This document shows, one piece after another, positions 10,574 through 20,255 of a stretch of DNA of 64,000 bases. The notes beneath the pieces were generated by a model. The model ran no database searches, was not told the origin of the DNA, and saw only the letters and a program-made list of their open reading frames with translations. The stretch is from Streptomyces sp. NRRL F-6131 (lineage in GTDB: Bacteria > Actinomycetota > Actinomycetes > Streptomycetales > Streptomycetaceae): the NCBI GenBank assembly GCA_000719695.1, contig JOHN01000001.1, forward strand, positions 186,001 to 250,000. Direction: 5' to 3'. Each line of letters starts with the position of its first letter. The stretch's first letter is position 1. The translations under genes and the position numbers were made by a program.

Positions 10574-11185
10574 ATGTTCGTTCGCACCGGCTACTTCACC
10601 GGCGATCCGGCGCTCGTCGACGCGGCCCTGGACGGGCTGCGCGCCGAGGCGGTCGGACTGCTGTCCGAACAGCCCGGCTACGTGGGCTACGGGCTGTTCG
10701 CCGACCGGCAGCTCGGCATCATCACCATGGGCTCGTGGTGGACGACCCGGCAGGCCGAGCGGGACAGCGACCGGCAGCTGCGCGGGCGGCGCGACGAGTT
10801 GCTGGCCCCGTTCGCCGGGACGGCGACCGTCGACGCCTGGGAGGCCGCCGAGGTCGCCCAGGCGCCGGCGGTCGCACCGGGGTCGTGGTTCCGGATCGTG
10901 CGGTTCGACTTCCCGGGGGCTGACGCCGAGCGGATCGCCGCCCGCTTCCGGGAGGACGGCCTGCCGGCGCAGCAGCGGATCGACGGCTGCCTCGGCGGTT
11001 CGATGCTGCTCAGCACCGAGGACGAGCGCGGCGCGGTGGGGGTCCTGTTCGTCGACCGGGCCGCCCTGATCGCCTCGCGCGGACCGGCCGCGGAGATCCG
11101 CGCCCGGGGCATGAGGGCCGGCGGGCTGACCCTGCGCTCGCTGGAGGAGTTCGAGACGGTGCTGCTGGACGTCCGGGAGCCTTAG
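10574..11185 (+). CDS. Hypothetical protein, possible dimeric alpha/beta-barrel fold
   Basis: A 203-residue soluble protein with no motif I can name. The chain looks like two halves of similar size (about 1-100 and 105-203), each with a beta strand rich in aromatic residues followed by helices. For example GYFTGDPALVDAALDGLR, then GYVGYGLF and IITMGSWW in the first half, and WFRIVRFDFPG with MLLSTEDERGAVGVLFVD in the second. That resembles tandem antibiotic-biosynthesis-monooxygenase/stress-responsive barrel domains, but this is inference. ATG 10574 is chosen because AGGAG stands 7 nt upstream. An earlier in-frame ATG at 10427 would add a low-complexity, frame-shadow-like stretch. No cofactor residues can be pointed to. 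Confidence 0.75.
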   Translation: MFVRTGYFTGDPALVDAALDGLRAEAVGLLSEQPGYVGYGLFADRQLGIITMGSWWTTRQAERDSDRQLRGRRDELLAPFAGTATVDAWEAAEVAQAPAVAPGSWFRIVRFDFPGADAERIAARFREDGLPAQQRIDGCLGGSMLLSTEDERGAVGVLFVDRAALIASRGPAAEIRARGMRAGGLTLRSLEEFETVLLDVREP

Positions 11186-11258
11186 GTCCTCCCTTCCGGA
11201 CCCGGGCGGGTCCGGCGGTCCCCGGGAAGCTGTCGGTGGGCTCGCATAGGCTTCCGGT

Positions 11259-12722
11259 GTGGACGAACCGGACCTCTTCACCGCCGCCGCCGAGGAACGC
11301 CAGGCCAAGGAGCCCGGCCGGGCACCGCTCGCCGTGCGGATGCGCCCGCGCACCCTCGACGAGGTGGCCGGCCAGCGGAAGCTGCTCAAGGACGGCTCCC
11401 CGCTGCGCCGGCTGGTCGCGGGGTCGCGCGGCCCGGCGGCGACCAGCTCGGTGATCCTCTGGGGCCCGCCCGGCACCGGGAAGACCACGCTCGCGCACGT
11501 GATCAGCCAGGCCGTCGAGGGCCGCTTCGTCGAGCTGTCCGCGATCACCGCCGGGGTCAAGGAGGTCCGGGCGGTCATCGACGGCGCCCGGCGCGCGGTC
11601 GGCATGACCGGCCGGGAGACGGTGCTCTTCCTCGACGAGATCCACCGCTTCTCCAAGGCCCAGCAGGACTCCCTGCTCCCCGCCGTGGAGAACCGCTGGG
11701 TCACCCTGATCGCCGCGACCACCGAGAACCCGTACTTCTCGGTGATCTCCCCGCTGCTCTCCCGCTCGCTGCTGCTCACCCTGGAGTCGCTGACCGACGA
11801 GGACGTCCGGGCGCTGCTGCGCCGCGCGGTGGCCGACGAGCGCGGTCTGGAGGGGGCCGTGGAGCTGACCACCGAGGCGGAGGACCACCTGGTCCGGCTG
11901 GCCGGCGGCGACGCCCGCAAGGCGCTCACCACGCTGGAGGCGGCGGCCGGCGCGGCCCTCGAGCAGGGCGAGCCGAGCATCACCCTGGCCACCACCGAGA
12001 CCGCCGTCAACCAGGCCGCCGTCCGCTACGACCGGGACGGCGACCAGCACTACGACGTGGCGAGCGCGCTGATCAAGTCGATCCGGGGCAGTGACGTGGA
12101 CGCCACGCTGCACTACCTGGCCCGGATGATCGAGGCGGGGGAGGACCCGCGGTTCATCGCCCGGCGGCTGATGATCTCGGCCAGCGAGGACATCGGGCTG
12201 GCCGACCCGACGGCGTTGTCGACGGCGGTGGCGGCGGCCCAGGCGGTCGCGCTGATCGGCTTCCCGGAGGCGCGGATCATCCTCTCCCAGGCGGCCATCG
12301 CGCTGGCCCTGGCGCCCAAGTCCAACGCCGCCTACCTGGCGATCGACGCGGCCCTCGCGGACGTCCGGCAGGGGCTGGCCGGGGCGGTCCCGCCGCACCT
12401 GCGGGACGCGCACTACGGCGGCGCCGGGAAGCTGGGGCACGGCAAGGGCTACCAGTACCCGCACGACCTGCCGGAGGGCATCGCGGCCCAGCAGTACGCG
12501 CCGGACGCGGTGCACGGCAAGGCGTACTACCGGCCGACCCGGCACGGTGGCGAGGCCCGCTACGCGGACGTCGTGGAGTGGACCCGGGGGCGGCTGCGCG
12601 GCGAGCCCAAGGGCGCGGCCCGGAGCGGGGGCAAGGACAAGGGCGGGGACAAGAGCGGGGACAAGGGCGGGTCGAAGGGTGCCGCCGAGGGCGGGGACCA
12701 GGCCGGGTCAAAGGCGGAGTGA
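11259..12722 (+). CDS. rarA: Replication-associated recombination protein A (MgsA/RarA AAA+ ATPase)
   Basis: A 487-residue AAA+ ATPase of the RarA/WRNIP1 family that acts at stalled replication forks. Seen are the N-terminal [12 protein letters not shown], Walker [11 protein letters not shown], Walker [10 protein letters not shown], the ATTENPYFS sensor region and the C-terminal tetramerisation domain, including [20 protein letters not shown] and DIGLADP. The last 35 residues are a Gly/Lys/Asp/Ser tail made of repeats such as [10 protein letters not shown], probably disordered. The GTG start at 11259 places [10 protein letters not shown] at the N-terminus; its DLF could be a clamp- or SSB-contact motif, which is speculative. 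The next gene is rpsD, 312 bp away. Confidence 0.95.
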   Translation: MDEPDLFTAAAEERQAKEPGRAPLAVRMRPRTLDEVAGQRKLLKDGSPLRRLVAGSRGPAATSSVILWGPPGTGKTTLAHVISQAVEGRFVELSAITAGVKEVRAVIDGARRAVGMTGRETVLFLDEIHRFSKAQQDSLLPAVENRWVTLIAATTENPYFSVISPLLSRSLLLTLESLTDEDVRALLRRAVADERGLEGAVELTTEAEDHLVRLAGGDARKALTTLEAAAGAALEQGEPSITLATTETAVNQAAVRYDRDGDQHYDVASALIKSIRGSDVDATLHYLARMIEAGEDPRFIARRLMISASEDIGLADPTALSTAVAAAQAVALIGFPEARIILSQAAIALALAPKSNAAYLAIDAALADVRQGLAGAVPPHLRDAHYGGAGKLGHGKGYQYPHDLPEGIAAQQYAPDAVHGKAYYRPTRHGGEARYADVVEWTRGRLRGEPKGAARSGGKDKGGDKSGDKGGSKGAAEGGDQAGSKAE

Positions 12723-12730
12723 TCTGCCGG

Positions 12731-13034
12731 TATACTCGGTCGGAGTGCCATGTCCCGGGACGGCGGCGGGGGAAACCCGGCCGACCGGCCTCACCAGCGG
12801 GACCATGGCCGTCGGCCTCCTCCGGGAGGTCCGCACCAGGAGCGTCGTGCACCGTTTCGGTGTCGCGGGCGACCGGTTTCCCGGTTCGACCGTGTGACCA
12901 GCACATTTCGTGCCCGGCTCCGGAGAGCGGCTGATCGCACTGCCCCCGGGCGGTGGGGTTTTCTCCGGGCCGCGACATGCGACCTCCGTCAACACCTGGT
13001 GAAGCCGTATTCGTGAGCAAGGAAGGTTTGGTTC
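12731..13034 (+). promoter_or_regulatory. rpsD promoter and long 5' leader
   Basis: A clear -10 box, TATACT, lies at 12731-12736, only 9 bp past the rarA stop. The -35 region is weak. Initiation near 12743 would give rpsD an untranslated leader of roughly 290 nt that holds several G+C-rich inverted segments and no convincing gene. Ribosomal protein S4 represses its own translation through mRNA leaders in E. coli and B. subtilis, so this leader is a candidate autoregulatory element. I cannot match it to a known leader family. This entry covers the whole 312-bp gap. Confidence 0.5.
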
Positions 13035-13649
13035 ATGGCGAACCAGAAGCGCCCCAAGGTCAAGATCGCGCGTGCGCTCGGCGTGCCGCTGACCCCGAAG
13101 TCCGTCAAGTACTTCGAGGCCCGCCCGTACCCGCCCGGCCAGCACGGCCGTGGCCGCAAGCAGAACTCGGACTACAAGGTCCGTCTGGTCGAGAAGCAGC
13201 GTCTGCGCGCTCAGTACGACCTGAGCGAGAAGCAGATGGCGCGCGCGTTCGACCGCGCGAAGAAGGCCGAGGGCAAGACCGGTGAGGCGCTCGTCGCCGA
13301 GCTGGAGACCCGCCTCGACTCCCTGGTCCTGCGTTCGGGCATCGCCCGCACCATCTACCAGGCCCGTCAGATGGTCGTCCACGGCCACATCGAGGTCAAC
13401 GGCGGCAAGGTCAACAAGCCGTCGTACCAGATGAAGCCGGGCTTCGTGGTGACTGTGCGCGAGCGCAGCAAGGAGAAGGTCCCGTTCCAGGTCGCCCGTG
13501 AGGGTGGCAACGCGGGCGAGGGCCAGACCCCGAAGTACCTCGAGGTCAACCTGAAGGCCCTGGCCTTCCGCCTGGACCGTGCGCCGCAGCGCAAGGAGGT
13601 CCCGGTGATCTGTGACGAGCAGCTCGTGGTCGAGTACTACTCGCGCTGA
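13035..13649 (+). CDS. rpsD: 30S ribosomal protein S4
   Basis: A 204-residue S4 protein that binds 16S rRNA early in 30S assembly. The N-terminal region MANQKRPKVKIARALGVPL is of the zinc-free type: it has none of the four cysteines seen in some S4 proteins. The S4 RNA-binding domain is LETRLDSLVLRSGIARTIYQ, continuing ARQMVVHGHIEVNGGKVNKP. Codon use is strongly biased to a few C/G-ending codons, as expected for a highly expressed gene. ATG 13035 is preceded by AAGGAAGG. A strong terminator follows. Confidence 0.98.
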   Translation: MANQKRPKVKIARALGVPLTPKSVKYFEARPYPPGQHGRGRKQNSDYKVRLVEKQRLRAQYDLSEKQMARAFDRAKKAEGKTGEALVAELETRLDSLVLRSGIARTIYQARQMVVHGHIEVNGGKVNKPSYQMKPGFVVTVRERSKEKVPFQVAREGGNAGEGQTPKYLEVNLKALAFRLDRAPQRKEVPVICDEQLVVEYYSR

Positions 13650-13677
13650 CCCGCGAGCGGTACGCCTGCAGTACCCA

Positions 13678-13721
13678 GCGAGCCCCCGTCGCCCTCGTGG
13701 CGACGGGGGCTCGCCCCTTTT
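13678..13721. terminator. rpsD terminator (also faces the TPR gene)
   Basis: A perfect 16-bp stem (13678-13693 with 13699-13714) with a CTCGT loop, followed on the plus strand by CCCCTTTT. It sits between the convergent rpsD and TPR genes and can end both. Confidence 0.9.
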
Positions 13722-13752
13722 CCCGGCGGCTCGCGGCCGGTGCGGGGAGGGG

Positions 13753-14076
13753 TCAGAGCTCCTCGCCGGTCATCGCGGCGACCAGCCGGAGGTGCGGTCG
13801 GGCCTCCTCGTGGCGGCCCTGGCGCTCCAGGGTGCGGCCGAGCATCAGCCGCGCGTAGTCCTCGGTCGGGTCGGCGTCCAGCACCCGGCGCAGTTCGGCC
13901 TCGGCCTTGCCGAGCCGGGCGGAGTGGAAGTAGCTGCGGGCCAGCAGCAGCCGGACCGACAGGTTGGCCGGCTCCTCGGCGAGCACCCCCTCCAGCATCC
14001 GGGCGGCGTCGGTGTAGGCCTTGGAGTCGAAGTAGAAGTTCGCCATGCGGTACTCGTCGGCGATGTGGGCGGCCAC
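13753..14076 (-). CDS. Tetratricopeptide repeat protein
   Basis: A 107-residue soluble protein that consists of about three TPR units: EYRMANFYFDSKAYTDAARM, then LSVRLLLARSYFHSARLGKA with EAELRRVLDADP, and then DYARLMLGRTLERQGRHEEA. TPRs form helical scaffolds for protein-protein contact, and the partner is unknown. GTG at 14076 is selected because GGAAGGAG lies 6 nt upstream. An upstream ATG at 14130 in the same frame has no such site. It is convergent with rpsD. Confidence 0.85.
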   Translation of the reverse strand: MAAHIADEYRMANFYFDSKAYTDAARMLEGVLAEEPANLSVRLLLARSYFHSARLGKAEAELRRVLDADPTEDYARLMLGRTLERQGRHEEARPHLRLVAAMTGEEL

Positions 14077-14219
14077 GGGGTGCTCCTTCCGTACGGGCCG
14101 GTCGGTTCTGACCCCTCCAGCAAAGGACAAGTTTCAACTATTCCCGGGGTGGTTCCGAGCGGCGTGCGGCAGCGACGTGGGCGCGCGGTGGGGGGCGCGC
14201 CGGTGGGGGGCGTGCGGCG

Positions 14220-16418
14220 TCACCGGCCCACCGGTGAGGGGTGCGGGGCCGGCGGCAGCGGGCCGGGCCCGGGCCGCGGGTCCGGCCCCTCCGGGTGCTC
14301 GCCGCCGCCCAGCGCCCGGTGCACGGCGGCGTCCAGGTCGAGCCGGGTGCCGGTGGTGAAGAAGTCGGCGTACTCCTGCTCGGTCAGTCCGGCGACGGCG
14401 CGCTCCGCGCAGGCCCGGTGCGGGCCGTTGAAGGTGCGCGAGCCGAAGAACGGCTTGCCGACCGCCCGCCAGATCCGGTGCGCGGCGCCCTGCAGCACCC
14501 GGGCCTCGCGCAGGTCGCCCGGTTCGCCGGGCCCGGTCGGCTCGGTCGCCAGCAGCGCCAGCAGGTCGATCGCCAGCACGATGCCCAGCAGGTCGTTGAA
14601 GAGGTGGTTGAGCCGGACGCTCTCCCGGGCCAGCGTCCGGGCCGGCCGGACCTCGCCGTTCAACCAGTGCGAGTACGCCAGCGCGTAGAGCCCGTACGCG
14701 TACGCCCACTGCTCGCCGTGCTCCTCGCACAGCTCGCGGACCTGGCCGAGCCACAGCTCGCCGCTCTCCTGCTCGCCCTGGAACAGGTAGGCGATGCCCA
14801 GCTCGAACATCGCCATCAGCACGTTGCTGTTGAGCTCGCCGATGGTTCTGTAGTGCCAGAGCGCCTCCTCGAACAGCTCGGCGGCCCGGGCCGGCTCGTC
14901 GCCGATCAGTGCCGCGCAGCCCTGCCGGTGCACGGCGTAGGCGAGCGCCCGGTCGTCGCCGGTGGCGAGCGCCTGGCGGCGGCACTCCTCCAGCGCGGGC
15001 CGGGCGGCCACCAGGTCACCCTGGAGGGTGGCCATGTAGCCGGTCACCCAGAGCGCCTTGGCCCGGGCCTCGGTGGGCTCCGGGTCCAGGGCCAGCGCCC
15101 GGTCCAGCCAGTGCCTCCCCTCGCCGAGGTGGCCGCAGCCCACCCAGTAGAACCAGAGCGTGCCGGCCATCAGCAGGCCGATCTGCTCCTCGCCCGGTTC
15201 GGCCAGGCAGAACTCCAGGGCGGCCCGCAGATTGGCGTGCGCCAGCTCGGTGCGTTCGGCCGTCTCCGCCTGCCGGGGGCCGAACCACTCGACCTCGCCC
15301 CAGGTGGCCACCCCCAGGTACCAGTCGCGGTGCCGGCAGAGCAGCCGGTGCTCCTCGCCGGCCGCGCGCAGCCACTGCCGGCCGTACTCGCGCAGGGTGT
15401 CCAGCAGCCGGAAGCGGACCCCGAAGGGGCTGTCCTCGCGCAGCACCACGGACTTGGCGACCAGCTCGGTGAGCAGGTCCAGCAGCTCGTCCGGATCGAC
15501 GCCCTCGCTGCCGCACACGTACTCGGCGGCGTCCAGGTCGAAGCCGCCCGCGAAGACCGAGAGGCGGGCCCAGAGTAAACGTTCCTGCACTGTGCAGAGC
15601 TCGTGACTCCACCCGATCGTCGTGCGCAGCGTCCGATGGCGCGGCAGGGCCGCCGGATCACCGCCGGTCAGCAGCCTGAACCGGTCGTCCAGCCGCGCGC
15701 CGATCTGCTCCACCGACAGCGCCCGCAGCCGCCCGGCGGCCAGCTCCACCGCGAGCGGGATGCCGTCCAGCCGACGGCACAGCTGGGCGATCCCCTCGGC
15801 GTTCCCGGCGGTGACCGCGAACGACGGCAGCACCGCCCGGGCGCGGTCCGCGAACAGCACCACCGCGTCCGGCGGCGCCCCCGGGAGGATCGCCCCGGCC
15901 GTGCCGACCGGCAGCGGCGCCAGGTTCAGCAGGTGCTCCCCGGCCGTCCGCAGCGCCACCCGGCTGGTCGCCAGCACCCGCAGGCCGGGCAGTGCCCGCA
16001 GCAGGGCGACGGCCAGCTCGGCGCAGTCCGCCACGAGGTGCTCGCAGCCGTCCAGCACCAGCAGCAGCCGCCGCCCGGCGAGCTGCTCGGTGAGCACCTC
16101 CAGCGGGGTCCGCGCGGTGCCGTCGGTCAGCCGCAGCGCCTCCAGCACGGCGTGGCCGAGCAGCCGGCCGTCCTGCACCGGGGCCACCTCGACCAGCCAG
16201 GTGCCGTCCGGGAAGGCCCCGGCCGCCCGGGCCGCGCCCCGCAGCGCCAGTCGGCTCTTGCCGACCCCGCCCGGGCCGGTGACCGTCACCAGTCGCCGGT
16301 CGGCCAGCAGCAGGGCCAGCTCGGTCAGCTCGCCCTGCCGGCCGACGAAGCTGGTGACCTCCGCCGGGAGCCGCCCCGGCACCGGCCGGTCCGGCCGTGG
16401 TGTGGAATCCCGATCCAA
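14220..16418 (-). CDS. STAND-type ATPase (AfsR/LuxR-regulator-like ATPase and TPR, no DNA-binding domain seen)
   Basis: A protein of about 732 residues with the NB-ARC-like ATPase core of large Streptomyces regulators: FVGRQGELTELALLLADRRL, Walker A TGPGGVGKSRLAL, Walker B LLLVLDGCEHL and the LATSRVALRTAGEH sensor. A winged-helix segment and a long array of TPR-like helices follow (about residues 380-690). Relatives are usually fused to an N-terminal OmpR/BTAD module or a C-terminal LuxR HTH. Neither is visible here: the chain ends in a Pro/Gly-rich tail. The start is uncertain. I prefer TTG 16418, with GGGGAG 7 nt upstream. An in-frame GTG lies near 16540. It breaks the usual rpsD-DUF948-alaS neighbourhood, which suggests insertion. 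Confidence 0.85.
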   Translation of the reverse strand: MDRDSTPRPDRPVPGRLPAEVTSFVGRQGELTELALLLADRRLVTVTGPGGVGKSRLALRGAARAAGAFPDGTWLVEVAPVQDGRLLGHAVLEALRLTDGTARTPLEVLTEQLAGRRLLLVLDGCEHLVADCAELAVALLRALPGLRVLATSRVALRTAGEHLLNLAPLPVGTAGAILPGAPPDAVVLFADRARAVLPSFAVTAGNAEGIAQLCRRLDGIPLAVELAAGRLRALSVEQIGARLDDRFRLLTGGDPAALPRHRTLRTTIGWSHELCTVQERLLWARLSVFAGGFDLDAAEYVCGSEGVDPDELLDLLTELVAKSVVLREDSPFGVRFRLLDTLREYGRQWLRAAGEEHRLLCRHRDWYLGVATWGEVEWFGPRQAETAERTELAHANLRAALEFCLAEPGEEQIGLLMAGTLWFYWVGCGHLGEGRHWLDRALALDPEPTEARAKALWVTGYMATLQGDLVAARPALEECRRQALATGDDRALAYAVHRQGCAALIGDEPARAAELFEEALWHYRTIGELNSNVLMAMFELGIAYLFQGEQESGELWLGQVRELCEEHGEQWAYAYGLYALAYSHWLNGEVRPARTLARESVRLNHLFNDLLGIVLAIDLLALLATEPTGPGEPGDLREARVLQGAAHRIWRAVGKPFFGSRTFNGPHRACAERAVAGLTEQEYADFFTTGTRLDLDAAVHRALGGGEHPEGPDPRPGPGPLPPAPHPSPVGR

Positions 16419-16648
16419 CGCCCTGCTCCCCGCTTCGCGGCCCGGGCCAGGTCGGCCCGGGCGTCCGTCTCGGCCGCGTGGGTGGCGGCCCGCCTGGCAG
16501 AACGAGGTGACCGGCGGGTAGGTTACGCGCGCCGATCGCACACCCGGTCGGTTCGCCGCGCGCCCCGCTGGGGAAACCCGGTCCGGAAACCCGGTGCGGT
16601 CGCGATAGGGTTCCCCTGGGAAACAGCAAGGCGAGGGAGCGCGCAAAG

Positions 16649-17125
16649 GTGTCCGTGGGAGAGCTGGCCGGTCTGCTCGTCGCCGTGTTCTGGGCGGTCC
16701 TGGTCACGCTGCTCGCCGTCGTCCTGGTCCGGCTCTCGCGGGTGCTCAAGGAGGCCACCGTCCTGGTCGCCGCCGTCACCGAGCAGGCCGTGCCGCTGCT
16801 GACCGACGCCGGAGCCGCCGTGCGCAGCGCCAACGAGCAGCTGGAGCGGGTGGACGAGATCACCGCCAACGTGCAGGACGCCGCGGCCAACGCCAACGCG
16901 CTCTCCTCCACCGTCGCGGCCACCCTCGGCGGCCCGCTGGTCAAGGTCGCGGCGTTCAGCTACGGCGTGCGCAAGGCGGTCGCCAAGCAGCAGGGCACCC
17001 TGACGGTGCCCACCCAGCCGACCGAGCGCGAGGAGCTGGCCCGGCTGATCCGGGCCGAGGTGCGCGCCGCGACCGCGCCCAGGGGCGGTCTGCTCGCCAG
17101 GGTCCGGCGCGCGGTGAGGGGCTGA
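16649..17125 (+). CDS. DUF948 domain-containing membrane protein
   Basis: A 158-residue protein with one N-terminal transmembrane segment (about residues 5-26, GLLVAVFWAVLVTLLAVVLV), then an amphipathic alpha-helical stretch (VLKEATVLVAAVTEQ and on to NVQDAAANANALSS) and a short basic tail, as in DUF948 proteins. The function of the family is not established; some members are general-stress associated. GTG 16649 follows GCGAGGGAG. It lies 4 bp before the next small membrane-protein gene and in front of alaS, so the three are very likely one transcript. Confidence 0.88.
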   Translation: MSVGELAGLLVAVFWAVLVTLLAVVLVRLSRVLKEATVLVAAVTEQAVPLLTDAGAAVRSANEQLERVDEITANVQDAAANANALSSTVAATLGGPLVKVAAFSYGVRKAVAKQQGTLTVPTQPTEREELARLIRAEVRAATAPRGGLLARVRRAVRG

Positions 17126-17129
17126 CGAC

Positions 17130-17570
17130 ATGGTGCGACGCATCTTCTGGATGGCGGTCGGCGCCGGCGCCACCGTCTGGGCCATGAACAAGGCCAACGA
17201 CGCGGTGCACCGGCTCACCCCGGACAGCCTCTCCGGCACCGCCGCGCGCGGCGCGCTGCACCTGGGCGACCTGGCCAAGCAGTTCGCCCAGGACGTGCGG
17301 GCCGGCATGACCGAGCGCGAGGAGCAGCTGCGCGAGGACCTCGGACTGGACGGCACCGCCGTCGTCGAACCGCGCCGCCCCCGAGTCCTGCGCGGAGAGC
17401 CCCAGTACCGAGCTATCTCGGCGGCGCCCGGTAGCCCGGCCGCCGCCCTGCCTCCGCCCAGCCGTGCCCGCGCCTCCACCGACGGTGCCGGCACCACCCC
17501 CCAAGCCATCGAGAAAACGCCCCGGCGCGCGCTTCCGCCGCGGGGCGGTACCAACCGGAAGGACCACTAA
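17130..17570 (+). CDS. Small membrane-associated protein (DUF6167-like)
   Basis: A 146-residue protein with a short N-terminal hydrophobic segment ([20 protein letters not shown], residues 3-22), a helical middle part ([20 protein letters not shown]) and a proline/arginine-rich, probably disordered C-terminal half. I believe it belongs to the DUF6167 family that stands between DUF948 and alaS in streptomycetes, but this is from memory. No catalytic motif is visible. ATG 17130 lies 4 bp after the previous gene. The stop TAA overlaps the alaS ATG by one base (TAATG), so translation is coupled. Confidence 0.82.
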   Translation: MVRRIFWMAVGAGATVWAMNKANDAVHRLTPDSLSGTAARGALHLGDLAKQFAQDVRAGMTEREEQLREDLGLDGTAVVEPRRPRVLRGEPQYRAISAAPGSPAAALPPPSRARASTDGAGTTPQAIEKTPRRALPPRGGTNRKDH

Positions 17571-20239
17571 TGGAGTCGGCAGAGATCCGCCGCCGCTGGC
17601 TGCGCTTCTTCGAGGAGCGCGGCCACACCGTCGTTCCGTCGGCGTCCCTGGTCGCCGACGACCCCACCCTGCTGCTGGTCAACGCCGGCATGGTGCCCTT
17701 CAAGCCGTACTTCCTGGGCGAGGTCAAGCCGCAGTTCTCGCGTGCGACCAGCGTCCAGAAGTGCGTGCGCACCCTGGACATCGAGGAGGTCGGGAAGACC
17801 ACCCGGCACGGCTCCTTCTTCCAGATGTGCGGCAACTTCTCCTTCGGCGACTACTTCAAGGAAGGAGCCATCAAGTTCGCCTGGGAGCTGCTCACCACTC
17901 CCGTCGCGGACGGTGGCTACGGCCTGGAGAAGGAGAAGCTCTGGATCACCGTCTACAAGGACGACGACGAGGCCGAGCAGATCTGGCGCGACGTCATCGG
18001 CGTCCCGTCGGAGCGCATCCAGCGCCTGGGCATGAAGGACAACTTCTGGTCGATGGGCGTGCCCGGCCCGTGCGGCCCGTGCTCGGAGATCAACTACGAC
18101 CGCGGCCCCGCCTACGGCGAGGAGGGCGGCCCGGCCGTCAACGGCGAGCGCTACCTGGAGATCTGGAACCTGGTCTTCATGCAGTACGAGCGCGGCCACG
18201 GCGACGGCAAGGACGGCTTCGAGATCCTCGGCGACCTGCCGAGCAAGAACATCGACACCGGCCTCGGCCTGGAGCGTCTGGCCGCCATCCTGCAGGGCGT
18301 CGACAACCTCTTCGAGATCGACACCAGCCGGATGATCCTGGACCGCGCCGCCGAGCTCACCGGCCACACCTACGGCGCCGACCACCGGTCGGACGTCTCG
18401 CTGCGCGTGGTCACCGACCACATCCGCACCGCGCTGATGCTGATCGGCGACGGCGTCACCCCGGGCAACGAGGGCCGCGGCTACGTGCTGCGCCGCATCC
18501 TGCGCCGCGCCATCCGCAACATGCGCCTGCTGGGCGCCACCGGTGTGGTCGCCAAGGACCTCACCGACGTCGCGATCAAGGCGATGGCCCCGCAGTACCC
18601 GGAGCTGGAGACCGACCGCAAGCGCATCGAGACGGTCGTCGTCGGCGAGGAGGCGGCCTTCCTGCAGACGCTGAAGGCCGGCACCAGCCTGCTCGACGCC
18701 GCGGTCACCGAGACCAAGCAGGCCGGCGGCGCGGTGCTCTCCGGCGACCAGGCGTTCAAGCTGCACGACACGTACGGCTTCCCGATCGACCTGACCCTGG
18801 AGATGGCCGAGGAGCAGGGCCTCCAGGTCGACGAGGCCGGCTTCCGCCGCCTGATGCAGGAGCAGCGGGACCGCGCCAAGGCGGACGCCAAGGCCAAGAA
18901 GATGGGCCACGCCGACGTCGCCGCGTACCGCGAGGTCGCCGACAAGTCCGGCGCCAGCGTCTTCACCGGCTACTCCCTCACCGAGGGCGAGGCCACCGTG
19001 GTCGGCCTGCTGGTGGACGGCGTCCCGGCGCCGGCCGCCTCGGAGGGCGACGAGGTCGAGATCATCCTCGACCGCACCCCGTTCTACGCCGAGGGCGGCG
19101 GCCAGCTCGCCGACCACGGCCGGATCCGGCTGGACTCCGGCGCGGTCGTCGAGATCCGCGACGTGCAGCAGCCGGTCCCGGGTGTGGTCGTGCACTCCGG
19201 CGGCGTGCTGTTCGGCGAGGTCGTGCTCGGCGCCGCCGCCTACGCCACCATCGACGTGGACCGCCGTCGGGCGATCGCCCGCGCCCACTCGGCCACCCAC
19301 CTGACCCACCAGGCGCTGCGCGACGCGCTCGGCCCGACGGCCGCCCAGGCCGGTTCGGAGAACGCCCCGGGCCGCTTCCGCTTCGACTTCGGCTCGCCCG
19401 CCGCCGTGCCCGGCAGCGTGCTGACCGACGTCGAGCAGAAGATCAACGACGTGCTGACCCGCGAGCTGGAGGTCACCGCCGAGGTCATGACGATGGACCA
19501 GGCCCGCAAGGCCGGCGCCATCGCGATGTTCGGCGAGAAGTACGGCGACGAGGTCCGGGTCGTCACCATCGGCGACTTCTCCAAGGAGCTGTGCGGTGGC
19601 ACGCACGTCGGCAACACCGCCCAGCTGGGCCTGGTGAAGCTGCTCGGCGAGTCCTCGATCGGCTCCGGCGTGCGCCGGGTGGAGGCGCTGGTCGGCGCCG
19701 ACGCGTACCGGTTCCTGGCCCGTGAGCACACGGTGGTCGCCCAGCTGACCGAGCTGGTCAAGGGCCGCCCGGAGGAGCTGCCGGAGAAGATCTCCGGGAT
19801 GCTCAGCAAGCTCAAGGACGCCGAGAAGGAGATCGAGCGCTTCCGCGCCGAGAAGGTGCTCGCGGCCGCCGCGGGTCTCGCCGACTCCGCCGAGGACGTG
19901 CACGGCATCGCCGTGGTGGCCGCCCGGGTCGCCGACGGCACCGGCGCGGACGAGCTGCGCAAGCTGGTCCTGGACGTGCGCGGCCGGCTCGGCTCGCGCC
20001 CGGCCGTGGTCGCCGCCTTCACCGTGGCCAACGACCGCCCGCTGACCGTGATCGCCACCAACGAGGACGCCCGCGGCCGCGGCATCAAGGCCGGCGAGCT
20101 GGTCCGCACCGCGGCCAAGACCCTCGGCGGCGGCGGTGGCGGCAAGGACGACGTCGCCCAGGGCGGCGGCACCAACCCGGCCGCGATCGACGAGGCCCTC
20201 GCCGCGGTGCGTGGCCTGGTCGCGGAGCGCGCTTCCTGA
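17570..20239 (+). CDS. alaS: Alanyl-tRNA synthetase
   Basis: An 889-residue class II synthetase that charges tRNA-Ala and edits mischarged Ser/Gly. The N-terminal catalytic core has [15 protein letters not shown], then [20 protein letters not shown] and [13 protein letters not shown]. The editing domain keeps both zinc ligand motifs, HSATH (His573 and His577) and CGGTH (Cys675 to His679). The C-terminal C-Ala domain has a Gly-rich [15 protein letters not shown]. The start ATG 17570 has GGAAGGA upstream and overlaps the preceding stop codon. ruvX follows after 16 bp. Confidence 0.97.
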   Translation: MESAEIRRRWLRFFEERGHTVVPSASLVADDPTLLLVNAGMVPFKPYFLGEVKPQFSRATSVQKCVRTLDIEEVGKTTRHGSFFQMCGNFSFGDYFKEGAIKFAWELLTTPVADGGYGLEKEKLWITVYKDDDEAEQIWRDVIGVPSERIQRLGMKDNFWSMGVPGPCGPCSEINYDRGPAYGEEGGPAVNGERYLEIWNLVFMQYERGHGDGKDGFEILGDLPSKNIDTGLGLERLAAILQGVDNLFEIDTSRMILDRAAELTGHTYGADHRSDVSLRVVTDHIRTALMLIGDGVTPGNEGRGYVLRRILRRAIRNMRLLGATGVVAKDLTDVAIKAMAPQYPELETDRKRIETVVVGEEAAFLQTLKAGTSLLDAAVTETKQAGGAVLSGDQAFKLHDTYGFPIDLTLEMAEEQGLQVDEAGFRRLMQEQRDRAKADAKAKKMGHADVAAYREVADKSGASVFTGYSLTEGEATVVGLLVDGVPAPAASEGDEVEIILDRTPFYAEGGGQLADHGRIRLDSGAVVEIRDVQQPVPGVVVHSGGVLFGEVVLGAAAYATIDVDRRRAIARAHSATHLTHQALRDALGPTAAQAGSENAPGRFRFDFGSPAAVPGSVLTDVEQKINDVLTRELEVTAEVMTMDQARKAGAIAMFGEKYGDEVRVVTIGDFSKELCGGTHVGNTAQLGLVKLLGESSIGSGVRRVEALVGADAYRFLAREHTVVAQLTELVKGRPEELPEKISGMLSKLKDAEKEIERFRAEKVLAAAAGLADSAEDVHGIAVVAARVADGTGADELRKLVLDVRGRLGSRPAVVAAFTVANDRPLTVIATNEDARGRGIKAGELVRTAAKTLGGGGGGKDDVAQGGGTNPAAIDEALAAVRGLVAERAS

Positions 20240-20255
20240 TGGGGTCGTCGTTCTG

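Noticed and set aside
13612..14688. Plus-strand open frame running through the rpsD terminator and the TPR gene
   Set aside because: It starts inside rpsD in another frame and crosses a strong terminator; the TPR motifs are on the minus strand.
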